Below, piece after piece: positions 25,428 to 34,140 of a stretch of 64,000 bases of DNA. A program made the translations under genes and the position numbers. The stretch lies in NCBI RefSeq assembly GCF_000022565.1, contig NC_012483.1, positions 1,240,001 to 1,304,000 on the forward strand, given 5' to 3'. The stretch comes from Acidobacterium capsulatum ATCC 51196. Its GTDB lineage: Bacteria; Acidobacteriota; Terriglobia; Terriglobales; Acidobacteriaceae. Position 1 is the stretch's first letter. Each line of letters begins with the position of its first letter. A model generated the notes under the pieces. It ran no database searches. It saw only the letters and a list, made by a program, of their open reading frames with translations, and was not told the origin of the DNA.

Positions 25428-26569
25428 AACTGCTGCCGGATGCCTGCGCAGTGCCCGACAGCGGGCCTTTGACAGCGCGCCGCGTCGAGGAATCAGCACA
25501 CGCTTACCGGACTCCTTTTGAGCGGGACCGTGCGCGCATCATCCACTCGCGCTCTTTTCGTCGTCTTGCTGGCAAGACGCAGGTCTTCACCGAGCGCTTC
25601 TCTGATCACTTCCGCAGCCGCCTGACCCATACTCTCGAAGTGGCGCAGATTGCCCGCAGCCTGGCGCGCGCGCTGGGGCTGAATGAAGCACTCACCGAAG
25701 CGCTGGCGCTGGTGCATGATATTGGGCATCCTCCCTTTGGGCACGCAGGCGAGCGAGCGCTGGACGAGGCGATGCGAGCGTATGGGCTGCGCTTTGACCA
25801 CAATCTGCACGCGCTGCGCATTGTGGACTACTTTGAGGTGCGCTACCTTCGCTTTCGCGGACTGAACCTGACGCTGGGCGTGCGCGAAGGCATCGTGAAG
25901 CACTCGCGCGATTATGCGCTTGAAGAGCATCCGGAGTTGAACGAGTTTTTTCTGGACCAGCGGCCACCGCTGGAAGCGCAGCTCATTGATTTGGCGGATG
26001 AGATTGCTTACCTCACGGCAGATATGGACGATGGCATGGAAGCCGGCATCCTCACGCTGGGTGGCGTGCGTGCCGAAGTATCGCTTTTTGAGCGCTACTA
26101 TGCCCCCCTGGAACGTGCCTATCCGGATGCACTGGCGAAGCTGAAATTCAACGAAGCAGTGAAGAGCATGTTGAATGCCCTGGTGACTGATCTGGCCGAG
26201 ACCACTGCCGCCCACGTCGAGACGCATGACCTGCGCACGCTGGATGCGATTCGCCACTGGCCCGAGCGTATTGGCACATTCAGCCCGGAAATGGAAGCAC
26301 TGCGGCTCGAAGCCAAGCGCTTTCTCTACCAAAATCTCTACCTGAGTGAAGATCTGGCAGGGTCTCATGATGAGGCCACCGAGGTTGTGCACCAGCTCTT
26401 CCACTACTGGATAAGCCACCCGGACGCATTGCCCGCCAGCTATACGGCGCAAATTGAAGAACAAGGTGCGCCACGCGTCATTGCGGACTACATCGCGGGC
26501 ATGACGGATTCGTTCATTCTGCAATTACACCGGGAGCTGTTTCCGGGGGCAATGCAGCCTCGGACCTAG
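25424..26569 (+). CDS. dgt: dGTPase-like HD-domain triphosphohydrolase
   Basis: The 381-residue product matches the deoxyguanosinetriphosphate triphosphohydrolase-like family, which cleaves dNTPs to deoxynucleoside and triphosphate. The HD metal site is visible as RLTHTLEVAQIARSL (H69), then LVHDIGHPPFGHAGE (H98-D99), and a later Asp in LIDLADEIAYLTADMDDG. The N-terminal RTPFERDRARIIHSRSFRRL is also typical. The start is a GTG at 25424 that overlaps the stop of the TPR gene, so the two are translationally coupled, an unexplained pairing of a cytoplasmic with an exported protein. Confidence 0.9.
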   Translation: MKLLPDACAVPDSGPLTARRVEESAHAYRTPFERDRARIIHSRSFRRLAGKTQVFTERFSDHFRSRLTHTLEVAQIARSLARALGLNEALTEALALVHDIGHPPFGHAGERALDEAMRAYGLRFDHNLHALRIVDYFEVRYLRFRGLNLTLGVREGIVKHSRDYALEEHPELNEFFLDQRPPLEAQLIDLADEIAYLTADMDDGMEAGILTLGGVRAEVSLFERYYAPLERAYPDALAKLKFNEAVKSMLNALVTDLAETTAAHVETHDLRTLDAIRHWPERIGTFSPEMEALRLEAKRFLYQNLYLSEDLAGSHDEATEVVHQLFHYWISHPDALPASYTAQIEEQGAPRVIADYIAGMTDSFILQLHRELFPGAMQPRT

Positions 26570-26676
26570 CCCGTTCGTAACAGGTAATAACACTCTTTGG
26601 TCATACCCTCCCGCTGACTCTAGGACTAGGCTGATGCTTTGCAGGGTGAACGACAACCCTGCTGCCTTGGTTCCTC

Positions 26677-27288
26677 ATGCATCTGCCTTCCCCTGGACGC
26701 GAGCAGCGGTTACTGCCCGGGGCACAGCCTCGCAGGGCGGGTGCGCTATGTCGCGACACTCAGGGGCAAAGCTTGCTGGAGACAGCCGTCATGATGGTCG
26801 TGATGACGCTGCTCATTATCTATTCGGTCGATTACGGTTACTTTTTCATTGTGGCCGCCAACCTGACCTCAGCCGCGCGCAATGCCGCGGAATTCTCGAT
26901 TCAGGGCTATCAGTCTCCGGGACAACAGAGTCTGCCTTTGGCCGGGCCGCCAAGTACGGCTGATACGGTAGCGGCGCTGGCTCTCGCCGATCTGGGCGGG
27001 CTGGCCAAATCGACAACGGTCACGACGATTACGGTGTGCTCAAAGCAATTGGGCACCAGCAACAACTACACCAAATGTGCCACCTATAACTACACCGGCG
27101 GCAGCACGCCCTATAGCACCACCACTACGACGGCGACGGAAGCCGATCCGGAAGCGCCCACCTTCTACCTGAATCGTGTGGATGTGACGTATAAGGTGCA
27201 GCCTCCGATTCCCATCTCGCTGTTTGGAGCAAACCTGGTGCCCAGCAGCAGCTTTCATCGAGCGGTCGTGATGCGAGCGGAGGACTGA
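26677..27288 (+). CDS. TadE-like pseudopilin
   Basis: The 203-residue product has a class III prepilin-like leader: a basic N-terminus, then G followed by QSLLETAVMMVVMTLLIIYSVDYGYFF. The Glu at +5 after the Gly is the key residue for processing by the prepilin peptidase. The rest is an extracellular domain rich in Thr, Ser and Tyr. TadE-family pseudopilins help assemble Flp pili. The gene opens the tad locus; a small hairpin (GCAGGGT at 26641, ACCCTGC at 26656) lies just upstream of its ATG. A second TadE-like gene follows after 2 bp. Confidence 0.8.
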   Translation: MHLPSPGREQRLLPGAQPRRAGALCRDTQGQSLLETAVMMVVMTLLIIYSVDYGYFFIVAANLTSAARNAAEFSIQGYQSPGQQSLPLAGPPSTADTVAALALADLGGLAKSTTVTTITVCSKQLGTSNNYTKCATYNYTGGSTPYSTTTTTATEADPEAPTFYLNRVDVTYKVQPPIPISLFGANLVPSSSFHRAVVMRAED

Positions 27289-27290
27289 TC

Positions 27291-27740
27291 ATGTTGCGCC
27301 GCCTGCGATCCCTGCTTCGCCGCACGCATGGCTCGGCCACGCTGGAGACGGCGCTGGCCTTGATTGTGGGGATCCCTTTTTGCCTGTACGCCTTTGAGAC
27401 GTGCATGCTCACCTACACCGAAGGCGTGATTGCGGATGCGACGCGGCTCGGCGTGCGCTATGCCATTGTGCATGGAACCGACAGCAGCAATTGCAGTGGA
27501 CCCAGCAAGGGCTGCGGCGACAGCACGGGAACAAATGTACAGAATGTGGTTACAAATAACGCTGTCATCAGCCTGCACAACATGACGGGGCTGGTGGTGA
27601 CGGTCACTTATCCGGACGGAACATCCACCCCCGGCTCGCATGTGAAGGTGGAGTCCAGCTATGAGTATGTGCCCTACTTCAGCATGCCGGGAATCGCTCA
27701 GACCCTGCAGGCGGAATCGGAGGGGGTTGTTGTCTACTGA
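27291..27740 (+). CDS. TadE-like pseudopilin, second copy
   Basis: This 149-residue protein repeats the pattern of its neighbour: a basic start, G followed by SATLETALALIVGIPFCLYAFET, again with Glu at +5, then DATRLGVRYAIVHG, the usual TadE continuation. The extracellular part is short and holds two Cys. It is a likely substrate of the prepilin peptidase at 30045. Its 3' end overlaps the start of the TadG-like gene. Confidence 0.8.
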   Translation: MLRRLRSLLRRTHGSATLETALALIVGIPFCLYAFETCMLTYTEGVIADATRLGVRYAIVHGTDSSNCSGPSKGCGDSTGTNVQNVVTNNAVISLHNMTGLVVTVTYPDGTSTPGSHVKVESSYEYVPYFSMPGIAQTLQAESEGVVVY

Positions 27741-29499
27741 CTTGCGCAGCAAAGTGCGAAACGCGCGGGCGGAGTCAGGCCAGGCAGCGATTGTGCTGCT
27801 TGCCTTTTTCTCTGTGCTGCTGCTCACCGCCGCAGGGTTGGCTGTGGATGTGAGCAATCTCTGGTTTCATCGGCAATCTGCGCAAGCAGCAGCGGACGCC
27901 GCCTGCCAGGCAGGCGCGCTGGACCTGCTGGACTCTTCTGCCGGAGGAACTCCCAGCTCGGGATTCACGCCGGGCACTGCCGGCACCTGCACTTCTACTT
28001 CCTCGGCCAGCATCTGCAAGTATGCCGCCTTCAATGGATTCAATAGCGCTGGTCCCAGTTCACCCTCTGCTACGAATACCAGTGCATGGAACAGTGTCAG
28101 TTATAGTTTTCCCAGCAGTATTGCCGGCATCACCACGCCTCCCACTTCGATGACCAGCACACCGTACCTGCAGGTCACTGTCACAGAGAGCGTTGGGACC
28201 TTCCTAATTCAACTAGTGCATGGCTTTCACTACTCGCAGGTGAAGGCCACATCGATCTGCGGACTGGCGGAAGTCATGGAACCGGCTCCCGTTCTGGTGC
28301 TGGATCCCACTGCTTCGGGCGCGTTCTATTATTCCGGCGGAGCCAGCCTGAACATCATCGGCGGACCATCACGCGCATTGCAGGTGGACTCGAACAGCAG
28401 CAGCGCAGTTGTGTGTGCTCCTTCAGGCGTGATCAACACAAGTCTCGGCGGCCCCAAGTATACGGGCTCTGACGTGGGCATCACGGGCGACGAACCGCTC
28501 AACACCAATGGCTGCCAGAACAGCGGCGGCTATGTCGGCTTCAACCCCGGCACCACCGGAAGTTGGAATCCCAATGTGCTGCCTGTGGGAGATCCTTATT
28601 CCGGCGTTGCGGCACCGACGAGCGTCATGTCGATTACGCCCGCGACCTACACCGCAACCAAGAACAGCAACTATGCGGCAGGCACTTATTACCGCTGGGT
28701 GGGCTACCATGTGGATGGCTGCCCTGACCCCAATGCGCCAGCTTACGACAACGGCATACCGACCAACTGCGCAGAGTTCGCGCCGGGCTACTACCCTAAC
28801 GGCATCACTCTGCCGAACAACTACTCAACAGTCATTTTTCTGCCGGGCATCTATTACATCAATGGATCGCTGAACGTTACCAACAACGATGTTCGCGTTG
28901 GTCTTCCCTGCTGGAGCAGCTATACCTCGGGATACTCTGCAGCGGCATGCAGCCCGGTTTCGTCTGCGGAAGGATGGGATTACAGCCAGGGCCAGGGAGT
29001 GATGTTCTACTTCTCTTCGGGCACCTATACGGCCTCAGGCGGCAGCGGAGACAGTGGTCTCGATACGGTTCCTGCGACCATGCTGACCTGCGATGGATCA
29101 TCACCACCATCCGAACTCAACATGCCATCCTCTCTGAATGATGACGACCTGCTGTGGGCACCCTGCACGCAGAACGGCACCTACTATGACAGCGGCGGAG
29201 ACACGACTGACTCTGCCGGCAATCCGGGCGTGCGCGGGATTCTCATCTTTCAGGCGCATGGCGACACAGCCTCGCCGAACTTCTCAGGCAGCGCGGGCCT
29301 GTCTTTTGCCGGATCGCTCTACTTTCACTCCAGCAGCTATGGAGATGTGCTGAAACTCAGCGGCGGCACCAGCACCGGGACCTTCATTGTGGGCGACATT
29401 GTGACGGACCAGATCAGCCTGACCGGTAGCGGAGCCATCAATCTTGCCTTGCCCTCCACTCCCTCCATACCCACGCTGAAAGTCGCCGCATTTCAATAA
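27730..29499 (+). CDS. TadG-like Flp pilus assembly protein with long beta-rich tail
   Basis: The N-terminus, SGQAAIVLLAFFSVLLLTAAGLAVDVSNLWFHRQSAQAAADAA, is the TadG-type membrane segment. The remaining 500 residues are rich in Gly, Ser, Thr, Tyr and Asn, with short repeated strand-like units (for example SGSAGLSFAGSLYFHSSS), and suggest an extracellular beta-helix. No von Willebrand A domain, seen in many TadG proteins, is visible. I chose the TTG at 27730, which follows GGAGGGGG and overlaps the previous gene by 11 bases, giving 589 residues; the exact start is uncertain. Confidence 0.75.
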   Translation: MSTDLRSKVRNARAESGQAAIVLLAFFSVLLLTAAGLAVDVSNLWFHRQSAQAAADAACQAGALDLLDSSAGGTPSSGFTPGTAGTCTSTSSASICKYAAFNGFNSAGPSSPSATNTSAWNSVSYSFPSSIAGITTPPTSMTSTPYLQVTVTESVGTFLIQLVHGFHYSQVKATSICGLAEVMEPAPVLVLDPTASGAFYYSGGASLNIIGGPSRALQVDSNSSSAVVCAPSGVINTSLGGPKYTGSDVGITGDEPLNTNGCQNSGGYVGFNPGTTGSWNPNVLPVGDPYSGVAAPTSVMSITPATYTATKNSNYAAGTYYRWVGYHVDGCPDPNAPAYDNGIPTNCAEFAPGYYPNGITLPNNYSTVIFLPGIYYINGSLNVTNNDVRVGLPCWSSYTSGYSAAACSPVSSAEGWDYSQGQGVMFYFSSGTYTASGGSGDSGLDTVPATMLTCDGSSPPSELNMPSSLNDDDLLWAPCTQNGTYYDSGGDTTDSAGNPGVRGILIFQAHGDTASPNFSGSAGLSFAGSLYFHSSSYGDVLKLSGGTSTGTFIVGDIVTDQISLTGSGAINLALPSTPSIPTLKVAAFQ

Positions 29500-29585
29500 A
29501 CTTCGGGACTTTTATGGTTTTCCTGGGGATTATGCGTGTAGAGCTGGATGATTCCTTAGATGCCCGCTTCATCGTTACAAATATT

Positions 29586-29656
29586 TACCAAAAGTAACCG
29601 CACACTTGTGTTACCTGAGTACCACCAAAGTGCCAGCATGGAATGGGTACCAAAAG
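29586..29656 (+). promoter_or_regulatory. Flp pilin upstream region with direct repeats
   Basis: TACCAAAAG occurs at 29586-29594 and again at 29648-29656, and a dyad GTAA...CACA...TGTG...TTAC covers 29594-29614. The 241-bp gap between the TadG-like gene and the pilin gene must carry the pilin promoter, but I see no convincing sigma70 boxes. The role of the repeats is inferred. Confidence 0.35.
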
Positions 29657-29740
29657 AGCGCTTTGAGGTTACTATTCTACCCAGGAGGCCGGACCGGTAA
29701 GGAAGTACGAGCCGGGTTTCGAGCCCTGGAGGAGAGACAC

Positions 29741-29926
29741 ATGAAGCACTATCGCACCGTTCTGAATAATCTGCTGCAGGATGAATCCGGTCAGGATCTG
29801 ATCGAATACGCTCTCGTCGCCGCACTCATCGGCCTGGCCGCCGTTGCCGCCATGAGCGGAGTGGCCAACGGAATCAAGAACGCCTTTAACAGTGTCAACA
29901 ATCAGCTCACAACCGCCACCAGCTAA
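29741..29926 (+). CDS. flp: Flp family type IVb pilin
   Basis: The 61-residue product is the major pilin. Its leader ends in DESG, and the mature part would begin QDLIEYALVAALIGLAAVAAM, with the invariant Glu5-Tyr6 of Flp pilins and the hydrophobic helix. A strong ribosome site, GGAGGAGA, precedes the ATG. The mature pilin is about 45 residues and ends NNQLTTATS. It is flanked by a 241-bp upstream region and a strong hairpin, which suggests it is expressed more strongly than the assembly genes. Confidence 0.93.
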   Translation: MKHYRTVLNNLLQDESGQDLIEYALVAALIGLAAVAAMSGVANGIKNAFNSVNNQLTTATS

Positions 29927-29946
29927 GCCGATGAAACTTTCCTGGG

Positions 29947-29974
29947 TGGGCACCGCGCCCGATGACGGTGCCCA
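29947..29974 (+). terminator. Hairpin between pilin and assembly genes (attenuator)
   Basis: TGGGCACCG at 29947-29955 pairs perfectly with CGGTGCCCA at 29966-29974 around a 10-base loop, 20 bases after the pilin stop codon. Only a weak T-run (TTCCTG) follows, so partial read-through into the downstream tad genes is plausible. Confidence 0.6.
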
Positions 29975-30044
29975 TTCCTGAATCTCTATAACCCGCACGG
30001 CAGCCACACTCCCCTCAAAATATCGAGCTGCCTGCGATTGCCAG

Positions 30045-30620
30045 ATGTACCTGGTTTTGACTGCTTTGGTGACTCCCATGAATGCTTCCCACCCTGCGCT
30101 GATCTATGTAATTGCAGCCTCCGCAGTTGCCCTTGCAGGCGCCGTCCACGATGCGCGCACCCGGCGGATTCCGAACAAGCTAACGGGGCCGGCGCTGCTG
30201 GCGGGGCTGCTGCTGCACTTTGCTTTTGACGGTTGGCGCGGAATGGGAATGGCAGCCCTGGCGGCGTTGCTGGCGTTTGTAGTCTTTCTGGTTTTCTTTC
30301 TTGCAGGCGGCATGGGCGCCGGCGATGTCAAGCTGATGACGGCTGTAGCCTGTGTGGCTGGGAATCACTTTGTGATCGAACTACTCGTCACCACGGCTAT
30401 CGCCGGCGGTGTGATGGCCCTTGGATTGGCACTGGCACGTGGCCGTTTCAAGCAGACCCTGGGCAATGTCGCGATGCTCATGTCGCACCATCGCCATGCG
30501 GGATTGCAACCACATCCTGAGCTGAATGTCAGAAATCAGCAGAGCCTGCGTCTGCCTTATGGACTGGCGATTGCTGCCGGATGCATTTTTACCCTGGCAT
30601 CGACCTATGTACGAGGTTAA
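30045..30620 (+). CDS. tadV: Prepilin peptidase TadV/CpaA (A24 family)
   Basis: This membrane aspartic peptidase cleaves Flp prepilin and TadE-type pseudopilins. The two catalytic Asp motifs are visible: VHDARTRRIPNKL near the N-terminus and GAGDVKLMTAV after the third membrane segment. Length is 191 residues from the ATG at 30045, or 180 from the ATG at 30078, which has a slightly better ribosome site (GGTGA) and is equally possible. The gene is the first of the assembly block and is followed by cpaB after 3 bp. Confidence 0.9.
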   Translation: MYLVLTALVTPMNASHPALIYVIAASAVALAGAVHDARTRRIPNKLTGPALLAGLLLHFAFDGWRGMGMAALAALLAFVVFLVFFLAGGMGAGDVKLMTAVACVAGNHFVIELLVTTAIAGGVMALGLALARGRFKQTLGNVAMLMSHHRHAGLQPHPELNVRNQQSLRLPYGLAIAAGCIFTLASTYVRG

Positions 30621-30623
30621 GCG

Positions 30624-31439
30624 ATGAAGAGCCGTCAACTAACCGCGCTGCTCGCCGCATTGGTCATCTCAGGCGGATTCACGTTGCTGCTCGGCAGAAA
30701 ACTGACTCACTCGGCGCATCGCGCCGCACCGCAAAAACAATATATGGCTGCGGCACGACCCATCGCAGTCGGTGAGGTGATTCAGGCCGCGGATGTAAAG
30801 ACGATTCTCTGGCCTGCGAATCTACCGTTGCAGGGTGGCATGGCTACGACCAAGGATGTCATAGGCCGCGCTGCCATTTTTCCTGTAACAGTGGGGCAAC
30901 CCATCCTCAGTACCGATCTGGCGGCTCCCGGCTCCAGCCTCGGCATCACGACGCGCATTCCCAATGGCATGCGTGCTATCGCGCTGCATACGGACGATGT
31001 GATTGCAGTGGGCGGTTTCATCTTTCCAGGCTCGCATGTGGATGTGCTGGTGACCTACCGGAATCCGGGAAGTCCGCAGCCGATTACCGCAACCGTACTG
31101 CAGAACGCACTGGTTCTGGCGACGGGGCATCAGACGCAGCCTGATCCGCAAGGCAAGCCAACCACCGTGAACATTGTGACTCTGCTGCTTTCCCCAGAGG
31201 ATGCAGAACGTGCCGTGCTGGCGAGCACACAGGGCACCATTCACTTTGTGCTGCGCAACGGCGCAGATCAGCAGAAGGGCATGCCTCCGCCGGCAGACCT
31301 GGCAGAGTTGGATGGCTACTCACCGCAACCGCGACACACTGTGGCATCTGGCGGGCACCGGCGGCAGGCGGTTTCAAAGCCAAAGCCATATGTGGTGCAA
31401 ACCATACTCGGAAGCAAGATTGAGGACAGTACGTTCTGA
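30624..31439 (+). CDS. cpaB: Flp pilus assembly protein CpaB/RcpC
   Basis: The 271-residue product has an N-terminal membrane segment (LTALLAALVISGGFTLLLG), then a SAF domain starting near MAAARPIAVGEVIQAADVKT and the CpaB/RcpC middle region ending SHVDVLVTYRNPG. It is periplasmic and thought to modulate the secretin channel. The C-terminus is Pro- and Gly-rich. It lies immediately before the secretin gene. Confidence 0.9.
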   Translation: MKSRQLTALLAALVISGGFTLLLGRKLTHSAHRAAPQKQYMAAARPIAVGEVIQAADVKTILWPANLPLQGGMATTKDVIGRAAIFPVTVGQPILSTDLAAPGSSLGITTRIPNGMRAIALHTDDVIAVGGFIFPGSHVDVLVTYRNPGSPQPITATVLQNALVLATGHQTQPDPQGKPTTVNIVTLLLSPEDAERAVLASTQGTIHFVLRNGADQQKGMPPPADLAELDGYSPQPRHTVASGGHRRQAVSKPKPYVVQTILGSKIEDSTF

Positions 31440-31441
31440 CC

Positions 31442-32884
31442 ATGAACATCACTGCTCCAACTCGGAGGAACCTACTGCATCGAGCGATGACCGTGGCGCT
31501 GATCGCAGTGCTGCCGCTTGCCGGTGCGCGCCCTGTCAATGCCGCGGCAGCAGCAGAAACGGCACAGGGGCCGGTCGATTTTGTGCAACTCAACAACAGC
31601 AATTTCATGTTGCATCTGCTGGTAGGCCGCTCCATGTTTCTGGACACTGCGACGCCGCTGAAGCGCGTCTATGTGAGCGATCCTGCCGTGTTGAATTCCT
31701 TTACGGCAAGTCCGCATCAGGTACTCATCACGGCCAAGGCGCCCGGGATCAGCAGCCTTGTGGTATGGGATGAAAGCGGCCGCAGCAATGTTTATACCGT
31801 GTCGTCTGACATTGACGTGAGCGGCTTGCAGGCCGCGATCAATGCAGCTTTTCCGCACGATATGATTCACGCTTCGGCGTTACAGGATCGAGTGACGCTG
31901 ACCGGCGAGGTTGCCACCGAGAGCGAAGCGGCGGCCGCAGAGAAACTTGCGCAAGGCTATGCCAAGACGGTGGAGAACTCGATCGATCTAGCGCCACAAC
32001 GCGTGCAACAGGTGCAACTGAAGGTGCGATTTGCTGAAGTGGATCGGACGCGCGCGCAACAACTTGGCTTCAACTTTATCAGCGCAGGCCGCAACGCCGC
32101 GGTGACCGGCACGCAGCAGTTCCCTTCGTTCAGCAACTACACATTGGGAGGAAATTCCACAGCGAATCCTATTACGGTGTCCAATCCGCTCGATCTGCTG
32201 CTGTACAGCTCTGACCTGAATCTGGGCGCTACTATCCAGGCTCTGGAAAATGACCAGGTACTGCAAATTCTGGCAGAGCCTACGATTACATCCATCAGTG
32301 GCGTCGAAGCCAGCTTTCTTTCCGGAGGTCAGTTTCCATTTCCCGTGGTGCAGGGCGGCACGACGGGCTTTACTTCGGTTACGGTTCAGTTCCGCCCTTA
32401 TGGGGTAAAGCTCGACTTCACACCGTATGTAAATCCCGATGGAACGATCCGGCTGAAGGTCGCACCCGAGGTAAGTGCGCTGGACTACACGAATGAAGTG
32501 CAGATTTCCGGCTACAGCATTCCTGCGATAGATACCCGGCGCGCGAAGACCGAAGTCGTTCTGAAAAATGGACAGAGTTTTGCGATCTCAGGGTTGCTTG
32601 ACCATCGCCTGACCAATGATTACGAGCGCATGCCTGGTATCTCGAGAATTCCGATTCTTGGCCAGCTCTTCCGGTCTTACCAGAAGCAGGCATCGACCAC
32701 GGACCTGATCGTGATTGTCACGCCGACCATCGTTGATCCGCTGCATGAGCCTACTGTTGCACCGAAGCTGCCCGCACTGGCCAAGCCTTATCTCGACAAC
32801 AAGCTTTTTGATCAGCGACTCAAAAAGCACCCACGCCACAAGAAGCAAAAGGGGAACCCTCCTCCGATGCCAGTGGAGCCATGA
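31442..32884 (+). CDS. cpaC: Flp pilus secretin CpaC/RcpA
   Basis: This is the outer membrane channel of the Tad apparatus. The 480-residue product has a signal peptide (ending near ARPVNAAA), an N-terminal pilus-associated domain, a BON-like segment (VTLTGEVATESEAAAAEKLA), and the C-terminal secretin domain with VEASFLSGGQFPFPV, FTPYVNPDGTIRLKV and the last strand region STTDLIVIVTPTIVDP. It overlaps the next gene by four bases. Confidence 0.93.
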   Translation: MNITAPTRRNLLHRAMTVALIAVLPLAGARPVNAAAAAETAQGPVDFVQLNNSNFMLHLLVGRSMFLDTATPLKRVYVSDPAVLNSFTASPHQVLITAKAPGISSLVVWDESGRSNVYTVSSDIDVSGLQAAINAAFPHDMIHASALQDRVTLTGEVATESEAAAAEKLAQGYAKTVENSIDLAPQRVQQVQLKVRFAEVDRTRAQQLGFNFISAGRNAAVTGTQQFPSFSNYTLGGNSTANPITVSNPLDLLLYSSDLNLGATIQALENDQVLQILAEPTITSISGVEASFLSGGQFPFPVVQGGTTGFTSVTVQFRPYGVKLDFTPYVNPDGTIRLKVAPEVSALDYTNEVQISGYSIPAIDTRRAKTEVVLKNGQSFAISGLLDHRLTNDYERMPGISRIPILGQLFRSYQKQASTTDLIVIVTPTIVDPLHEPTVAPKLPALAKPYLDNKLFDQRLKKHPRHKKQKGNPPPMPVEP

Positions 32885-34113
32885 ATATGACGATCCCAGG
32901 AACAGATACCGTCGTGGCCCTCTTCACGGTGTGCGCTGATGCTGCGCTCAATGAACTTGCCGCGCAGGTTCCACAGCAATTTCAAACGGTGCAATTTGCA
33001 GGAGAATTTCAGCAGTACATTTCCGCGAGCCAGCGGCCGCACTTTCCGCAAAGTATGCGCAGTGCCCCGTGCTGTGTTGCGCTCATAGATTTTGACCGTG
33101 ATGTGGAAGCGGCGCTGGAAACAGCGGAGACACTGCACACCATGGCTTCACCTCGCGTCACTTGCGTAGGCGTCTCGACAAATCTGGACACAGAGATCCT
33201 GCTGCGCGCCATGCGTGCCGGATGCAACGAGTTTCTTCAGAAGCCCCTCGACTCTACACACTTGGTAGAGACCCTCGAGCGAATTCAAGGACGAATTTTC
33301 TCGAAGATGGAATCGACAGCCGCGCGCGGCCGAGTGCTCTCAGTTTTTGGCGCCAAAGGCGGCGTAGGAACCACCACGCTTGCCGTGCACCTGGCCTCTT
33401 ACCTCGTCAGACGCTGCAGCAAGAAGACGCTCTTAATTGACCACTACCATCAGCTCGGGCACGTGTGCCTTCACCTGGGACTGAAGGAGAGCAACTATCA
33501 TTTTGACGACCTGATCCGCAATGTAGACCGGCTCGACTCAGATTTACTTCAGGGCTTTCTGCTGCGACATGCGAGCGGCCTCTCTGTCATTTGCTCCCCT
33601 GACACATGCACGGCTCGTTCCCGCGCAAGCTATGAAGATCTGGAACGCATCTTCGACTTTTTGCGCCGCGAATATGACTACATCATCCTCGACTCCTCGT
33701 TGCAGTACGAGGAGACCGCAGCGGCGATGATTCGCCTTTCAGACAGCGTCTATCTTGTATCCACGCCTGACGTAGCCGCGTTGCGCGATCTTTCGCGCCA
33801 CATCGAGAACCTGAGCCTTTCAGAGATGAACTCCTCCCGGCTGCGCATTGTGATCAATCGCGCTTCTTCTCACGATGCCATCGATGCCGAACAGATTGAG
33901 AAAGTGGTCCGCTTCCCTGTTTCCATCAGCGTTCCTAACAGCTACGCAGAGCTGCTAAAAGCGATCAATGCCGGAGAGCCGATCTCAGCACAGCGCCGGT
34001 CAGATTTTTCAACCAGCATTAGCAAGTGGGCCGATCAGGTGACCTCGGATTCTGGCGAAACCCACACTATGAACAGCGCGGGCGGGAAGAAGAAATTCGC
34101 CTTCTGGAAATAG
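32881..34113 (+). CDS. tadZ: Pilus localisation ATPase-like protein TadZ/CpaE
   Basis: TadZ sets the polar site for Tad assembly. The 410-residue product has an N-terminal receiver-like domain (about 60-140, with GCNEFLQKPLD near 114-124) and a MinD/ParA-type domain with the deviant Walker A motif KGGVGTTT at 159-166 and the later YDYIILDSSLQYEE. The ATG at 32881 overlaps the secretin stop; a second ATG two codons on is possible. TadA follows after 27 bp. Confidence 0.9.
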   Translation: MNMTIPGTDTVVALFTVCADAALNELAAQVPQQFQTVQFAGEFQQYISASQRPHFPQSMRSAPCCVALIDFDRDVEAALETAETLHTMASPRVTCVGVSTNLDTEILLRAMRAGCNEFLQKPLDSTHLVETLERIQGRIFSKMESTAARGRVLSVFGAKGGVGTTTLAVHLASYLVRRCSKKTLLIDHYHQLGHVCLHLGLKESNYHFDDLIRNVDRLDSDLLQGFLLRHASGLSVICSPDTCTARSRASYEDLERIFDFLRREYDYIILDSSLQYEETAAAMIRLSDSVYLVSTPDVAALRDLSRHIENLSLSEMNSSRLRIVINRASSHDAIDAEQIEKVVRFPVSISVPNSYAELLKAINAGEPISAQRRSDFSTSISKWADQVTSDSGETHTMNSAGGKKKFAFWK

Positions 34114-34140
34114 CCATGAGAGCAAACAGAGGAGTACAAC

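Noticed and set aside
29585-29740. Possible c-di-GMP riboswitch before the pilin gene
   Set aside because: I could not find the conserved GEMM core or its paired stems; the GC-rich stretch near 29690-29730 pairs only weakly.
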